Of a stretch of DNA of 47,600 bases, positions 8,113 to 16,712 are shown in pieces. The notes beneath the pieces were generated by a model. It was given only the letters and a program-made list of their open reading frames with translations. It searched no databases and was not told where the DNA came from. The translations under genes and the position numbers were made by a program. Source of the stretch: an uncultured Oscillospiraceae bacterium (GTDB lineage Bacteria > Bacillota > Clostridia > Oscillospirales > Oscillospiraceae). Location: NCBI GenBank assembly GCA_900756575.1, contig CAAEKQ010000074.1, forward strand, positions 1-47,600. The letters run 5' to 3'. How positions within the stretch are numbered: the stretch's first letter is position 1; the number at the start of each line of letters is the position of its first letter.

Positions 8113-9072
8113 ATGAAATCCTTTCCCATCACGAAAAACGACGCCGGGCAGCGTCTGGATCGGTTCATCGCCAAGACCGTCCCCCTGCTCCCGGCCTCCC
8201 TTTCTCAGAAATACATTCGGCTCAAGCGCATCAAGGTCAACGGTCAGCGGGCCCAGCGGGATACCCGATTGGTGGCCGGAGATCTGGTGGAGATGTACGT
8301 CAACGATGAGTTCTTCGATACCCCCAAGGAGGAAAACGCCTACCTCACTGTCGTGGCTCCCAAATTAAATATTGTATATGAGGACGAAAACATCCTTCTG
8401 GTGGATAAAAAGCCCGGTATGGCCGTCCATCCCCACGATGGCGCGGAATATGGCCGCACCCTGATTGACCATATCCAGGCCTATCTCTACGCCAAAGGCG
8501 AATGGAAGCCCCGTCAGGAGCACGCCTTTGCCCCGGCCCTTTGCAACCGTATCGACCGGAACACCGGCGGCATTGTCATTGCCGCCAAAAACGCCGAAGC
8601 TCTGCGCATTATGAACCAAAAGGTCAAGGATCGGGAGCTGGACAAGCGTTATCTGGCAGTCATTCATGGTGTGATGAAGCCAGAAACCGGCGAGCTTAAG
8701 GGGTATCTCTTTAAGGATGCCAAGAAAAACCGGGTTTACGTGACGAAAACCTCCCAGCCCGGCTCCAAAACCTGCATCACCAAGTATAAAACCCTGAAAA
8801 AAAGCAAGGATCTCAGCCTGGTGGAATGTGAGCTGATCACCGGCCGCACCCATCAAATTCGCGCCCAGTTTGCCGCCAGCGGTCATCCTCTGCTGGGTGA
8901 CGGGAAATACGGCAAAGCCGAGACCAAATATGACCGGAAGTTCCAGGCTCTCTATTCCTACCGGCTGACGTTCTCGTTTACCACCGACGCAGGCTGTCTC
9001 GAGCCTCTTCGCGGCAAGAGCTTTCAGGTGGAAGATGTGGATTTCGTCCGCGAATATTTCCCTTCTCATTGA
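8113..9072 (+). CDS. RluA-family 23S rRNA/tRNA pseudouridine synthase
   Basis: A 319-residue RNA-modifying enzyme that converts uridine to pseudouridine. An S4-type RNA-binding segment lies at about residues 10-75 (KYIRLKRIKVNGQ). It is followed by the synthase domain with the catalytic-Asp motif RIDRNTGG (the family reads RLDxxTSG) and the late GRTHQIRAQFAASGHPLLGD motif. The target position cannot be told from sequence. It lies 23 bases after the membrane-protein gene, with AGGAGG before the ATG. Confidence 0.88.
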   Translation: MKSFPITKNDAGQRLDRFIAKTVPLLPASLSQKYIRLKRIKVNGQRAQRDTRLVAGDLVEMYVNDEFFDTPKEENAYLTVVAPKLNIVYEDENILLVDKKPGMAVHPHDGAEYGRTLIDHIQAYLYAKGEWKPRQEHAFAPALCNRIDRNTGGIVIAAKNAEALRIMNQKVKDRELDKRYLAVIHGVMKPETGELKGYLFKDAKKNRVYVTKTSQPGSKTCITKYKTLKKSKDLSLVECELITGRTHQIRAQFAASGHPLLGDGKYGKAETKYDRKFQALYSYRLTFSFTTDAGCLEPLRGKSFQVEDVDFVREYFPSH

Positions 9073-9117
9073 AAACCCCACCGAAAAATGCTAGAATATG
9101 TTTCGTTGAGAACAAAC

Positions 9118-9131
9118 CGAACAATTGTTCG
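9118..9131. promoter_or_regulatory. LexA-type (SOS box-like) palindrome
   Basis: CGAACAATTGTTCG is a perfect 14-base palindrome that fits the Bacillus/Clostridia LexA half-sites CGAAC and GTTCG with a 4-base centre. It sits 13 bases before an extended -10 box (TGATACAAT, 9142-9150), where -35 contacts would fall, so a bound protein should block transcription of the downstream glycosyltransferase gene. The protein is inferred; only the site is seen. Confidence 0.55.
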
Positions 9132-9141
9132 TCCATTTTAA

Positions 9142-9150
9142 TGATACAAT
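9142..9150 (+). promoter_or_regulatory. Extended -10 promoter of the GT39 gene
   Basis: TGATACAAT is an extended -10 element about 35 bases before the start at 9185. No clear -35 is seen; the expected position is taken by the LexA-like palindrome. Confidence 0.6.
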
Positions 9151-9184
9151 TTTGCTTCATCACCAACATTGGAGGTGCGCATTG

Positions 9185-11116
9185 ATGCAGGCGATTGCAC
9201 AGGCCTTTATCCGATATTTTTCCCAGGTTCGCCCCACCGCCGCCCTGTTTCCCGTGGCGCTCGCGGCACTGATTTCCGTATTCTTTTTCAAATACAAGCG
9301 GGAAATGGCGCCGCGCATGGGTACCCTGGAGTGGATTCAAAATTTTGACAAGCCCCGATTTTCCCTGGACGGCAAGGGCTATTCCATGGAGCGGCGGGAT
9401 CTGCTTCCGGTGATCGTAATCCTCGCCGTTTACGCGGTGGTGGCCTTCACCAATCTGGGCAGCACAAAGGATCCCCAGAGCTTTTATACCTTTGAAGGGG
9501 AAAACGACAGCGTAGTCATCGACCTGGGGGAGCAGAAGGAAATCTCCTCGATCATGTACTACACCGGACTGTACCCCGGAGATTATGACCTCTATTACAG
9601 CTCCAACGGCAGCAACTGGATTCGTCTCAAGGATACCACCGCCCAGGAGGACGAAAGTGGCGCAATCAACGATGCCGCCATGCACCAGAGCTATGCGGAT
9701 CTGTTTAAGTGGCAGTATGCCAGCATCGGCGACACCATGATTAAAACCCGCTATATCCGCATTGTGGCCCGGGTGCTTCCCATGGAGCTGGGCGAGCTGG
9801 CTCTGTATGATGCAAACGGGCGGCTGCTGGATGTCTCCGGCGTAGACAGTGTGCTGCTGGACGAGCAGAACACCGTGCCCGACGCTCCCAGCTGGTACAA
9901 CAGCATGTATTTTGATGAAATCTACCATGGGCGCACCGCCTATGAGAATATCAAAAACATCTACCCCTATGAAATCACCCATCCGCCCCTGGGCAAGCTC
10001 ATCATCTCCCTGGGCATCCGCATTTTCGGTATGACCCCCTTTGGCTACCGGTTTATGGGCACGTTCTTCGGAGTGCTGATGCTGCTGCCTCTGTACGTTC
10101 TCCTGAAAAACCTATTCGGCAAAACAAAGGTTGCCATGTGCGGCACCACGCTCTTTGCCTTTGAATTCATGCATTTCACTCAGACGAGAATCGCCACCAT
10201 CGACACCTATGGCGTGTTCTTCATTCTCCTGAGCTTTCTGTTTATGTGGCGCTGGATCTCGGCCCCCTATGCCCATACGTTAAAGAAAACCTGGCTGGAT
10301 CTGTTCCTCTGCGGACTGTCCTTTGGCTTGGGCTGCGCCTGCAAATGGACGGTGCTCTATGCCGGTGTTGGTCTGGCGGCACTGTGGCTGCTGCGGGTGA
10401 TTATGAAGTACCGTGCTGTGGGACTGGAGCACTATGGGAAAGAGCTGCTGGGCACCATCGGCCTGTCCGTAGTCTTCTTCCTTGTGATTCCCGCCATCAT
10501 CTACTGCCTAAGCTACATCCCCTACGGTCTGGCCCTGGGCTATCAGCTGCCCTCCATGCTCACGGACAAGAATTATTACAAGATCATCTGGGACAATCAG
10601 GTGTATATGCTCACCTATCATAGCGGCGTTAATCAGTCCCATCCCTACTCCTCCCGCTGGTATCAGTGGCTGTTTGATGTGCGTCCGATTCTCTATTACC
10701 TCAATTACAGCGGCAGCACCAAGTCCGCATTCGGCGCATTCAATTCTCCGCTGATTTCCTGGGCTGGTCTTGTGGCGCTGGTTTCCAGCGTGGTTGCTTT
10801 CTGGAAGCGCCGGAAGCCTCAGGTGGTTCTGATCTGGGTGGGATATCTGTGCCAGTTCCTTCCCTGGGTGTTCATCACCCGCACCACGTTTGCTTATCAT
10901 TACTTCGGCTGCATTCTGTTCCTGACCATCGCCATCAGCTATGTGTTTGACGAACTGATTTCCCGGAACCCCAAGAACGACAAGCTGGTTTATGGCTTTA
11001 CCGGGCTGAACACAGGACTGTTTATTCTGTTCTATCCGGTGCTCAGCGGCGCGGAGGCTTCGGTGCAGTTCTGTTTGAATTTCCTTAAATGGTTCCCCAG
11101 CTGGCCTTGGGGCTAA
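9185..11116 (+). CDS. GT39 (protein O-mannosyltransferase-like) membrane glycosyltransferase
   Basis: A 643-residue polytopic membrane protein of the PMT/GT39 group, which transfers a sugar from a polyprenyl phosphate carrier to protein or another acceptor outside the membrane. The catalytic loop is seen in FDEIYHGRTAYE followed by ITHPPLGKLI, near residues 240-275. Before it, around residues 95-190, a soluble segment (VVIDLGEQKEISSIMYYTG, YDLYYSSNGSNW) resembles an F5/8-type (discoidin) carbohydrate-binding domain. At least ten hydrophobic segments follow. GGAGGTG precedes the chosen ATG. It ends at a strong terminator. Confidence 0.82.
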   Translation: MQAIAQAFIRYFSQVRPTAALFPVALAALISVFFFKYKREMAPRMGTLEWIQNFDKPRFSLDGKGYSMERRDLLPVIVILAVYAVVAFTNLGSTKDPQSFYTFEGENDSVVIDLGEQKEISSIMYYTGLYPGDYDLYYSSNGSNWIRLKDTTAQEDESGAINDAAMHQSYADLFKWQYASIGDTMIKTRYIRIVARVLPMELGELALYDANGRLLDVSGVDSVLLDEQNTVPDAPSWYNSMYFDEIYHGRTAYENIKNIYPYEITHPPLGKLIISLGIRIFGMTPFGYRFMGTFFGVLMLLPLYVLLKNLFGKTKVAMCGTTLFAFEFMHFTQTRIATIDTYGVFFILLSFLFMWRWISAPYAHTLKKTWLDLFLCGLSFGLGCACKWTVLYAGVGLAALWLLRVIMKYRAVGLEHYGKELLGTIGLSVVFFLVIPAIIYCLSYIPYGLALGYQLPSMLTDKNYYKIIWDNQVYMLTYHSGVNQSHPYSSRWYQWLFDVRPILYYLNYSGSTKSAFGAFNSPLISWAGLVALVSSVVAFWKRRKPQVVLIWVGYLCQFLPWVFITRTTFAYHYFGCILFLTIAISYVFDELISRNPKNDKLVYGFTGLNTGLFILFYPVLSGAEASVQFCLNFLKWFPSWPWG

Positions 11117-11128
11117 TAAACCAATTCC

Positions 11129-11160
11129 GGCACGCCGCAGTTCTCTTGCTGCGGCGTGCC
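11129..11160 (+). terminator. Terminator after GT39 gene
   Basis: Perfect 12-bp stem GGCACGCCGCAG / CTGCGGCGTGCC with an 8-base loop, followed by GATTTTTC, starting 12 bases after the stop codon. Confidence 0.9.
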
Positions 11161-11178
11161 GATTTTTCAGGTGATGAT

Positions 11179-12183
11179 ATGATACTTCTGCTTCTTCTCG
11201 TTGGCCTCCTGCTTCTGGGGCTGCTGGTTCTGGTTCTTTCCGGGCTGATTCTGGCCCGGCAGCAATTTCACCGCCGCTTTGAAGGCGGCGGCGACTACTT
11301 TCCCTACTTCTCCGGGCTTCATCCGGATTGGAAGCGGGAGGCGGTCTCCTTCCCCGGGACGGCTGGAACCCTGCGGGGCTGGCTGTTTTCCTATCCGGGC
11401 ACAACCCCAAAGGGCCTGATCGTCTTTTTCCACGGCTACGGCATGAGCCACGCGGACTATCTCCCGGAGTGTGAATATTTCTGCCGCCGTGGCTATCGGG
11501 TTCTGAGCTTTGACGGCACCGGAACGGGAATCTCCGACGGGCTGCTGCTGGGACTGCCCCAGCATATTCTGGATTTGCAGGCCTGCCTTCGGCATGTTTG
11601 CAGCCAGCCGGAGCTTTCTTCCCTTCCGCTGCTGCTCTACGGTCACTCCTGGGGTGGATATGCTGCGGACTGCATTGGTGCGCTAGAACCCTTTCCGATC
11701 CGCGGCATTGTTTCCGCCGCCGGCTTTTATGGCAGTCTCTCCGCCCTGGCCCCCTATACCCATCGGCACTACGGCCCCCTTGCCCCGCTGCCGCTGCTGG
11801 GGATTCGGCTGTATCAGCGACTCCGTTTTGGCCGTCTCGCAGGGATTACCGCCGTCAAGGGGCTGTCCCGGCAAAGCTGCCCGGTGCTCATTGCCCAGAG
11901 CGACGATGACCGAATTCTTCCCTACCAGCACAATTATATGGTGCTGTACCGCCGTTTCCATGACAATCCCCGGTTCACGTTTCTCCCCCTCACCGGGCAC
12001 GACCACAATATCACCACGCCCCATGCGGTAGACCTGCAAAAACTCAAGCTATTAAAGGTTCTCCGCAGCCCCAATCCGCCTCAGAATGCCATCAACGAAA
12101 TCAATCACCTGAAGACCATCACCGACGAAGAACTGCTGGGCAAATTTGCGGATTTCTTTGACCGTTGCCTGAAGCAAGCCTAA
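11179..12183 (+). CDS. Membrane-anchored alpha/beta hydrolase
   Basis: A 334-residue hydrolase with one N-terminal hydrophobic anchor (very Leu-rich, residues 1-25), so it probably sits on the membrane. The serine-hydrolase fold shows the oxyanion region FFHGYGMSHAD, the nucleophile elbow GHSWGG, the acid region SDDDRILP and a late catalytic His in TGHDHN. The substrate is unknown; peptidase- or lipase-like members share this layout. The start is placed after the terminator of the preceding gene, with only a weak AGGTGA upstream. An earlier in-frame start overlaps the GT39 gene and is unlikely. Confidence 0.78.
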   Translation: MILLLLLVGLLLLGLLVLVLSGLILARQQFHRRFEGGGDYFPYFSGLHPDWKREAVSFPGTAGTLRGWLFSYPGTTPKGLIVFFHGYGMSHADYLPECEYFCRRGYRVLSFDGTGTGISDGLLLGLPQHILDLQACLRHVCSQPELSSLPLLLYGHSWGGYAADCIGALEPFPIRGIVSAAGFYGSLSALAPYTHRHYGPLAPLPLLGIRLYQRLRFGRLAGITAVKGLSRQSCPVLIAQSDDDRILPYQHNYMVLYRRFHDNPRFTFLPLTGHDHNITTPHAVDLQKLKLLKVLRSPNPPQNAINEINHLKTITDEELLGKFADFFDRCLKQA

Positions 12184-12196
12184 ACCATGACGCAGA

Positions 12197-12243
12197 AACC
12201 TCCTAACGTGACCTTGGAGCTTCCTTGGTTCACCTTAGGAGGT
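12197..12243 (-). terminator. Inverted repeat after the XRE-TPR gene remnant
   Basis: Arms AACCTCCTAA (12197-12206) and TTAGGAGGTT (12234-12243) with partial inner pairing GTGACC/GGTTCAC. It lies between two convergent genes. On the minus strand it is followed by TCTGCG rather than a long T run, so termination is plausible but not certain. Confidence 0.5.
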
Positions 12244-12248
12244 TATTC

Positions 12249-13055
12249 TTATGTTTCCGCCTGCTCCAGCAGTTTTCTGGCGTTGCGGAATTCCGTTTCC
12301 GCTTCCACCTCAAAGCCGTCGCGCTTTAGGGCCTCGGCAATCTCCAGGCACAATCGTCCTGCCTCCCGGTGCTTTCCCATTTTCTCATAGCACCAGGATT
12401 TTTCATACATTCCGTCCACATATGCCGGGCGCATGGCAATGGCGCGGTCAGCATAGCGGATAGCCTCGGGATACTTTTCCAAATGCCGGGCAATATTGCA
12501 GGCATGAATGGTCAGCTCCCACTCCTCGGGGAATCGTTCCATGGCTTGCTGCACCAGGTCATATGCTTCCTCATAGTGCTGGGCATACATATCCGCAACC
12601 ACCAGCAGCACCCAGGAATCCGCCTGCTCCGGACACTCCGCCAGCTCCTGTTTCTGCTGCTCCACCATTTCCTCTGCTTTGCCCAGGAGCATTTGCAGCC
12701 GTAATTTCTGCTGACGGGTACGGCGGTACATCTCCGGGTCCACACCCTGGCTTTCCTGAATCGCCCGGTCAAACCAATATAGTGCATTGTCCCGGCAGCT
12801 GCACATCATAAATTGATACATAATGCCGAATGTGCGCATATCATCCAAACTTCCGCCCTCGTGGGACAGCATTCGCCGGAATTCCTGCTCCACCCGGACA
12901 AAATTCTCGGTGGTACGATCCGCTTCATAGATTGCCGCCAGCCGCTGGGCATAATTCTCATATCCCACCGCCGTCTCCGCAAACAAATCGTCAATGGTCA
13001 CGCCATAAAAATGCGCCAGCTCCGGCAGCTTTGTCACATCCGGCAGGGTGATGCC
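12249..13055 (-). pseudogene. XRE-TPR transcriptional regulator, C-terminal part (gene split by insertion)
   Basis: This is the downstream 270-odd codons of a helix-turn-helix/TPR regulator. It begins ITLPDVTKLPELAHFYGV, which is the end of an XRE HTH domain. It continues into a helical, TPR-like region with repeats such as CYEKMGKHREAGRLC. It has no start of its own with a good ribosome site. The missing first 41 residues lie at 20196-20311 beyond a 7.14-kb mobile element. Joining the two pieces at the shared GG gives the in-frame sequence SRWECGITLPDV. The regulator is therefore probably inactive in this strain. Confidence 0.85.
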
Positions 13056-13056
13056 C

Positions 13057-13076
13057 GTTTCCCTTAGTTAAAGATA
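13057..13076. repeat. Left terminal inverted repeat of the mobile element
   Basis: GTTTCCCTTAGTTAAAGATA here matches, in inverse orientation, the right end at 20175-20194 with two mismatches at the centre. It probably contains the recombinase binding half-site next to the 2-base crossover core. Confidence 0.75.
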
Positions 13077-13123
13077 TTGTTATCTCTGAGTGCCGAGTAT
13101 CCCCGACACTCAGATGTTTGTTT

Positions 13124-14746
13124 TTAGTCAATCTTGCCGATGAAGCGATAGTAAATATCCACTTTCTGCTTTCGGCTGCCATCCTCGTTCTTCACAGCTT
13201 CGTGAACTACGATTTTCTCAATCAGAGTGTTCAGAAGTTCGGCGGTCAGTTCCGTCGGATTGGAACATTGCTTAATCAGTTCAATCCATCTTTCAGCATC
13301 CACCGCTGTCTGCACAGCAACTTCCATTTCTTCTCGCAGTTGCTGGATTTTATTGTCCAGCTCTCTCTGCTCTGACTGATACCTTTCGGACAGCATATTG
13401 AAATTGTATTCTGTAATTCTTCCAGCAGACCAGTCCTCGTACATCTTAGCAAACAGCCCGTCCACCTCGGCTTTACGCTTCTCAGCTTTTTTCAGTTCCG
13501 CAGCACGCTTTTTCTTCGTGGCATTGCGTTCCTTATCACTGGTGTTAAGCAGTCGTTTCAGCAGTTTTTCTTCATCCTGCTGTACCTGTTCGTACCAGTA
13601 TTGCAGTCTGGAAAGTACATAAGGGTAAAGCACATCATAGCGGATGTAGTGCATGGAACACTGCCTTGTCCCTTGTCCGTTTTTGCTGCAATGATAGTAG
13701 CCGTAGGGATTCTTGTTCTGTTTGTTTTCTCCGTAGGCAAGTGACCATCCGCAATCTGCACATTTGATAAGTCCTGCGAAAATCTGCTGCTGTCCGTCTT
13801 TTCTTGACCTGCGGCGGCTGGCTATCTGCTCCTGCACCTGCCAAAATACATCCTCGGAAATGATTGCTTCGTGGGTGTTCTCCACTCTGTACCATTCTTC
13901 CTTTGGCTTGCGGACTTTCTTTTTGTTCTTGAAAGAGATATTGGTCTGCTTATTGTGTACGCTGTGACCGATATAGTTTTCATCTTTCAAGATACTTTTG
14001 ACCTGTGCGACAGTCCACATATATTGTTTGCTTTCGTCCGCACCCTCGAAGATGTGGGCGAATGTTCCGTACCTCTGGAAGTTCAGCCACGCCGGAGTTG
14101 GAACCTGTTCCTCAATCAGCAACCTTGTGATTTTGGCTGCACCTGCGCCGTGCACGGCAAGGTTGAATATCTTTTCGATGATCCACTTTGTTTCTGGGTC
14201 TACCAGAAGATGACCTGTCCTGTCCGGGTCTTTGATGTACCCGATAGGGGCATAAGCTCCATAGTGTGCGCCGTTTGCAAAGCGGGTATGAAAGGCTGCC
14301 TTGACCTTTTTACTGGTCTGTCGGGCGTGCATTTCATTCAGGATATTCAGGAACGGGGCAAGCTCATTTTCGCCGTCGATGGTATCCACATTGTCATTGA
14401 TGGCAATGTAGCGGACACCCTTGCTGGGAAAATAAATCTCCGTGTACTGTCCTGTGAGAATGTAGTTTCTGCCAAGTCGGGATAAGTCCTTTGTGACAAC
14501 ACAGTTGATTTTTCCGTCCTCAATGTCATCAATCATCCTCTGGAAATTCGGTCTGTCAAAATTCGTTCCAGACCATCCATCATCAATGTATTCGTCAACA
14601 ACATTCAGACTGTGTTCTCTGGCATATTCACGGAGCATCATCCTCTGGGTCTGTATGCTGCCGCTTTCCCCTTGAAGCTCATCGTCACGGCTCAGTCGCA
14701 GATAAAGTGCTGTATTATAAATCGTTGTATTGTATGGTTGTTTCAC
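13124..14746 (-). CDS. Large serine recombinase (TnpX/TndX-like)
   Basis: A 540-residue site-specific recombinase that would excise and insert the element. Order: resolvase catalytic domain (YLRLSRDDE with the likely catalytic Ser, then TKDLSRLGRN, about residues 13-150). Next come the recombinase domain, a zinc ribbon (CADCGWSL with the later C residues at about 335-365), a long coiled coil (about 390-490) and a C-terminal DUF4368-like end (IEKIVVHEA, VDIYYRFIG). The start is a GTG with AAGGAGG upstream. Its gene is the outermost at the left end, as expected for this transposon type. Confidence 0.93.
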   Translation of the reverse strand: MKQPYNTTIYNTALYLRLSRDDELQGESGSIQTQRMMLREYAREHSLNVVDEYIDDGWSGTNFDRPNFQRMIDDIEDGKINCVVTKDLSRLGRNYILTGQYTEIYFPSKGVRYIAINDNVDTIDGENELAPFLNILNEMHARQTSKKVKAAFHTRFANGAHYGAYAPIGYIKDPDRTGHLLVDPETKWIIEKIFNLAVHGAGAAKITRLLIEEQVPTPAWLNFQRYGTFAHIFEGADESKQYMWTVAQVKSILKDENYIGHSVHNKQTNISFKNKKKVRKPKEEWYRVENTHEAIISEDVFWQVQEQIASRRRSRKDGQQQIFAGLIKCADCGWSLAYGENKQNKNPYGYYHCSKNGQGTRQCSMHYIRYDVLYPYVLSRLQYWYEQVQQDEEKLLKRLLNTSDKERNATKKKRAAELKKAEKRKAEVDGLFAKMYEDWSAGRITEYNFNMLSERYQSEQRELDNKIQQLREEMEVAVQTAVDAERWIELIKQCSNPTELTAELLNTLIEKIVVHEAVKNEDGSRKQKVDIYYRFIGKID

Positions 14747-14773
14747 TTAAAAATCCTCCTTCAAAAGAAACAA

Positions 14774-14821
14774 CCCACGCTTACAATACTTGCTCTGTCG
14801 CAATTATAGCGTAAGCGTGGG
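14774..14821. repeat. Inverted repeat CCCACGCTTAC / GTAAGCGTGGG
   Basis: Two 11-base arms (14774-14784 and 14811-14821) lie immediately upstream of the recombinase gene. A third copy of the same word (GCGTAAGCGTGGG) lies at 20150-20162 close to the right end of the element. Possible recombinase, regulator or transfer-protein site. Confidence 0.6.
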
Positions 14822-14841
14822 CTGTAAGTCAATGTTGTGTA

Positions 14842-15033
14842 TTAAGCAGAAATCCTGTGGTCAGCGGTGTACAGTATCACATCTTCAATCAGATCGCCGA
14901 GGGGCTTTCCGTCCTGGGCGAAATGCTCGGAGATTTCGATGTAGTTCTTACCACATACGAAATACTGTTTTCCGTCCTCGCCTGTGATAACCTGACCGTT
15001 CTGCATTTTCATATCGTTCTTGTTTTTTACCAT
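14842..15033 (-). CDS. Small transposon-encoded protein (TnpW-like)
   Basis: A 63-residue protein between the recombinase and relaxase genes. The core VCGKNYIEISEHFAQDGKPL, followed by a short acidic helix, resembles small conserved proteins of Tn4451-like elements often labelled TnpW. No enzymatic motif is seen. A role in excision or regulation is only a guess from position. GGAGG lies upstream of the ATG. Confidence 0.65.
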   Translation of the reverse strand: MVKNKNDMKMQNGQVITGEDGKQYFVCGKNYIEISEHFAQDGKPLGDLIEDVILYTADHRISA

Positions 15034-15069
15034 CCAGTATCCTCCATAATTAAATTTTCAAAGTTCAAA

Positions 15070-16014
15070 TCATCTGCTTCTATGATGATGTTTTGCTTCC
15101 TGTTTCAGCTGTGCCAGCACATCCGGCGGAATACGGGCAACAACTCTCTGAAGTTCGTTCAGTTCGCTTTCCAGCTTCGCACGTTCAATGGTGTTGTTCA
15201 TTTTGCCTTTTTCGCTGGCTTTTGCCCTTTCTTCCAGTTTGGTGTTCTCAGCCAGCAGGTCATCAATCGTGACCTGATACTTTTTCAGCTGTCCGCTGAA
15301 ATTCTCCATCTGTGGAAACCACTTTTTCAGAAGTGCCAGAGCTTCCGCTTTCTTCTTGCCACTATTGAATGTGCCGATTTCATCCAGCACCTTTTCAATC
15401 TGACGGGCTTCTTTGGAAAGATTAACCGCCTGTTTGAACAGTCTTGTCGGAATGTGCTTCCTGCCTGTCTTGCTGGCACTCTCGCCACGCTCCAAGTCAG
15501 GATATTTCTCTACCATGTAGGCAAAGAAATCGTCCTGCCATTTCGTGAGATTTTTCCTGTTGCCGATAATCTCTTTGGCACACAGACGGTTATCTTCCGT
15601 TAGCGGTACAAAGGTCAGATGAAGATGGGGCGTTTTCTCGTCCATGTGGACTACCGCAGAGATGATATTTTCCCTACCCACACGGTCAATGAGGAAATCG
15701 CCTGCTCTCTGGAAAAAGGCTTGTACTGTCTTTGGGGATTTTCCCTTAAAGAACTCCGGGCTTGCGGTAATCAGCGTATCAACAAATTTGGTGCTGTCCT
15801 TTCGTGTTCTGCACCCGGCTTCTTCGATACGCTTCTGGATGAAGTGATAATATCTGCCCTCCGGCTTGACGATGTGGAAGTTGTATTTGCTTCGGCTTGT
15901 GTCAATGTCGGGATTGCTGGCATATTTTTCTTTCTGTCGTTCGTGATGGCTCTCCAACGCTCTTGCAGGAGTGCCCTTGTGTTTTTCAAATCTTAAAATC
16001 GCATATTGCGCCAT
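15070..16014 (-). CDS. MobV-family (Pre/Mob) relaxase
   Basis: A 314-residue plasmid-recombination/mobilization protein that would nick one strand at oriT and pilot it to a recipient through a helper conjugation system. The MobV signature HMDEKTPHLHLTFVPL (about residues 123-138) gives the metal-binding histidines, and the N-terminal region contains the SHHERQKEKYASNPDID type motif. The C-terminal third is predicted coiled coil. It corresponds to TnpZ of Tn4451-type elements. AAGGAAG precedes the ATG, and a hairpin that may be oriT lies just upstream. Confidence 0.9.
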   Translation of the reverse strand: MAQYAILRFEKHKGTPARALESHHERQKEKYASNPDIDTSRSKYNFHIVKPEGRYYHFIQKRIEEAGCRTRKDSTKFVDTLITASPEFFKGKSPKTVQAFFQRAGDFLIDRVGRENIISAVVHMDEKTPHLHLTFVPLTEDNRLCAKEIIGNRKNLTKWQDDFFAYMVEKYPDLERGESASKTGRKHIPTRLFKQAVNLSKEARQIEKVLDEIGTFNSGKKKAEALALLKKWFPQMENFSGQLKKYQVTIDDLLAENTKLEERAKASEKGKMNNTIERAKLESELNELQRVVARIPPDVLAQLKQEAKHHHRSR

Positions 16015-16051
16015 GAACTTCCTTTCCTATCCATCCATTCCTTTCCCATCC

Positions 16052-16075
16052 GGGATTTTTCCACAGGAAAATCCC
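16052..16075. other. Hairpin upstream of relaxase gene, possible oriT
   Basis: GGGATTTT and AAAATCCC pair, extended by CC/GG, around an ACA loop with one bulged T, 38 bases before the relaxase start. MobV relaxases usually nick next to a hairpin upstream of their own gene, so this is a candidate oriT. No nick consensus could be verified. Confidence 0.35.
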
Positions 16076-16150
16076 GCTGGAAATATCTCTGATAGGATTG
16101 GAATGGATAAGATATATTTCAATCTTTTTAATCTCTGTATTTCTATATTC

Positions 16151-16245
16151 CGTCCGGTTTCCGTACTTCTTGAAGATTGATTTCGGTACTTCTCAAGTAC
16201 GGTTTCCAGACATCAGGCGTACCATTTCCGTACTTCAACGATTCA
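16151..16245. repeat. Iteron-like repeats TTTC(C/G)GTACTTC
   Basis: Three direct copies of TTTC(C/G)GTACTTC, at about 16159-16170, 16181-16192 and 16227-16238, with a fourth inverted GTACGG word between them. They lie in the decayed 3' end of the repA-like frame. They may be initiator binding sites or simply the repetitive coding tail. Confidence 0.45.
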
Positions 16246-16602
16246 GTGATTGGTACTGCTTTCGTAGAAAAGTGGATAAATACGGTTTGGTTTTCCACAG
16301 CCCTGTTTCTTAATCTCCACCAGCCCTGCATACTGCAATTCTCGCAGAGTGTTGACCGCTTTCTGCCTACCACAGTGAAGCAGCTCCACCACTTCATTGA
16401 TTGGATAGTACAGATAGATCCTGCCGTAATCGTCCGACCATCCGTTCTTGCTGGAAAGGTCTGTCCTACGCAGGATATATGCGTACAGTATCTTCGCTTC
16501 ATTGGAAATCGGCTGATAGGTTGGTGCTTCAAACAGGAAGTTTGGCAGCTTCGTGAAGCTCTGCGCCTTTTCCTGCTGATGGATATACATAAACTTTGTC
16601 AT
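16243..16602 (-). pseudogene. RepA_N-type replication initiator, 3' end lost
   Basis: A 119-residue frame matching the N-terminal winged-helix part of RepA_N initiators (FTKLPNFLF, YQPISNEAKILYAYILRR, GRIYLYYPINEVVELL, LVEIKKQGCGKPNRIY). Typical proteins are more than twice as long. After the stop the same frame continues with EVRKWYA, another stop, then VLEKYRNQSSRSTET, which resembles the repetitive tail of the family interrupted by stop codons. The gene is therefore probably a remnant or a short DNA-binding derivative. Autonomous replication of the element is doubtful. Confidence 0.7.
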
Positions 16603-16712
16603 ATTTGATTCGTGGACAATTAGAACCCCATTTGCCGAGGTGGATGATAACTAATACCACCCACCTCAGTTTGGTGCTTAAAAAGCCCTGCAAATGCTGG
16701 CTTTTCAGCCCT

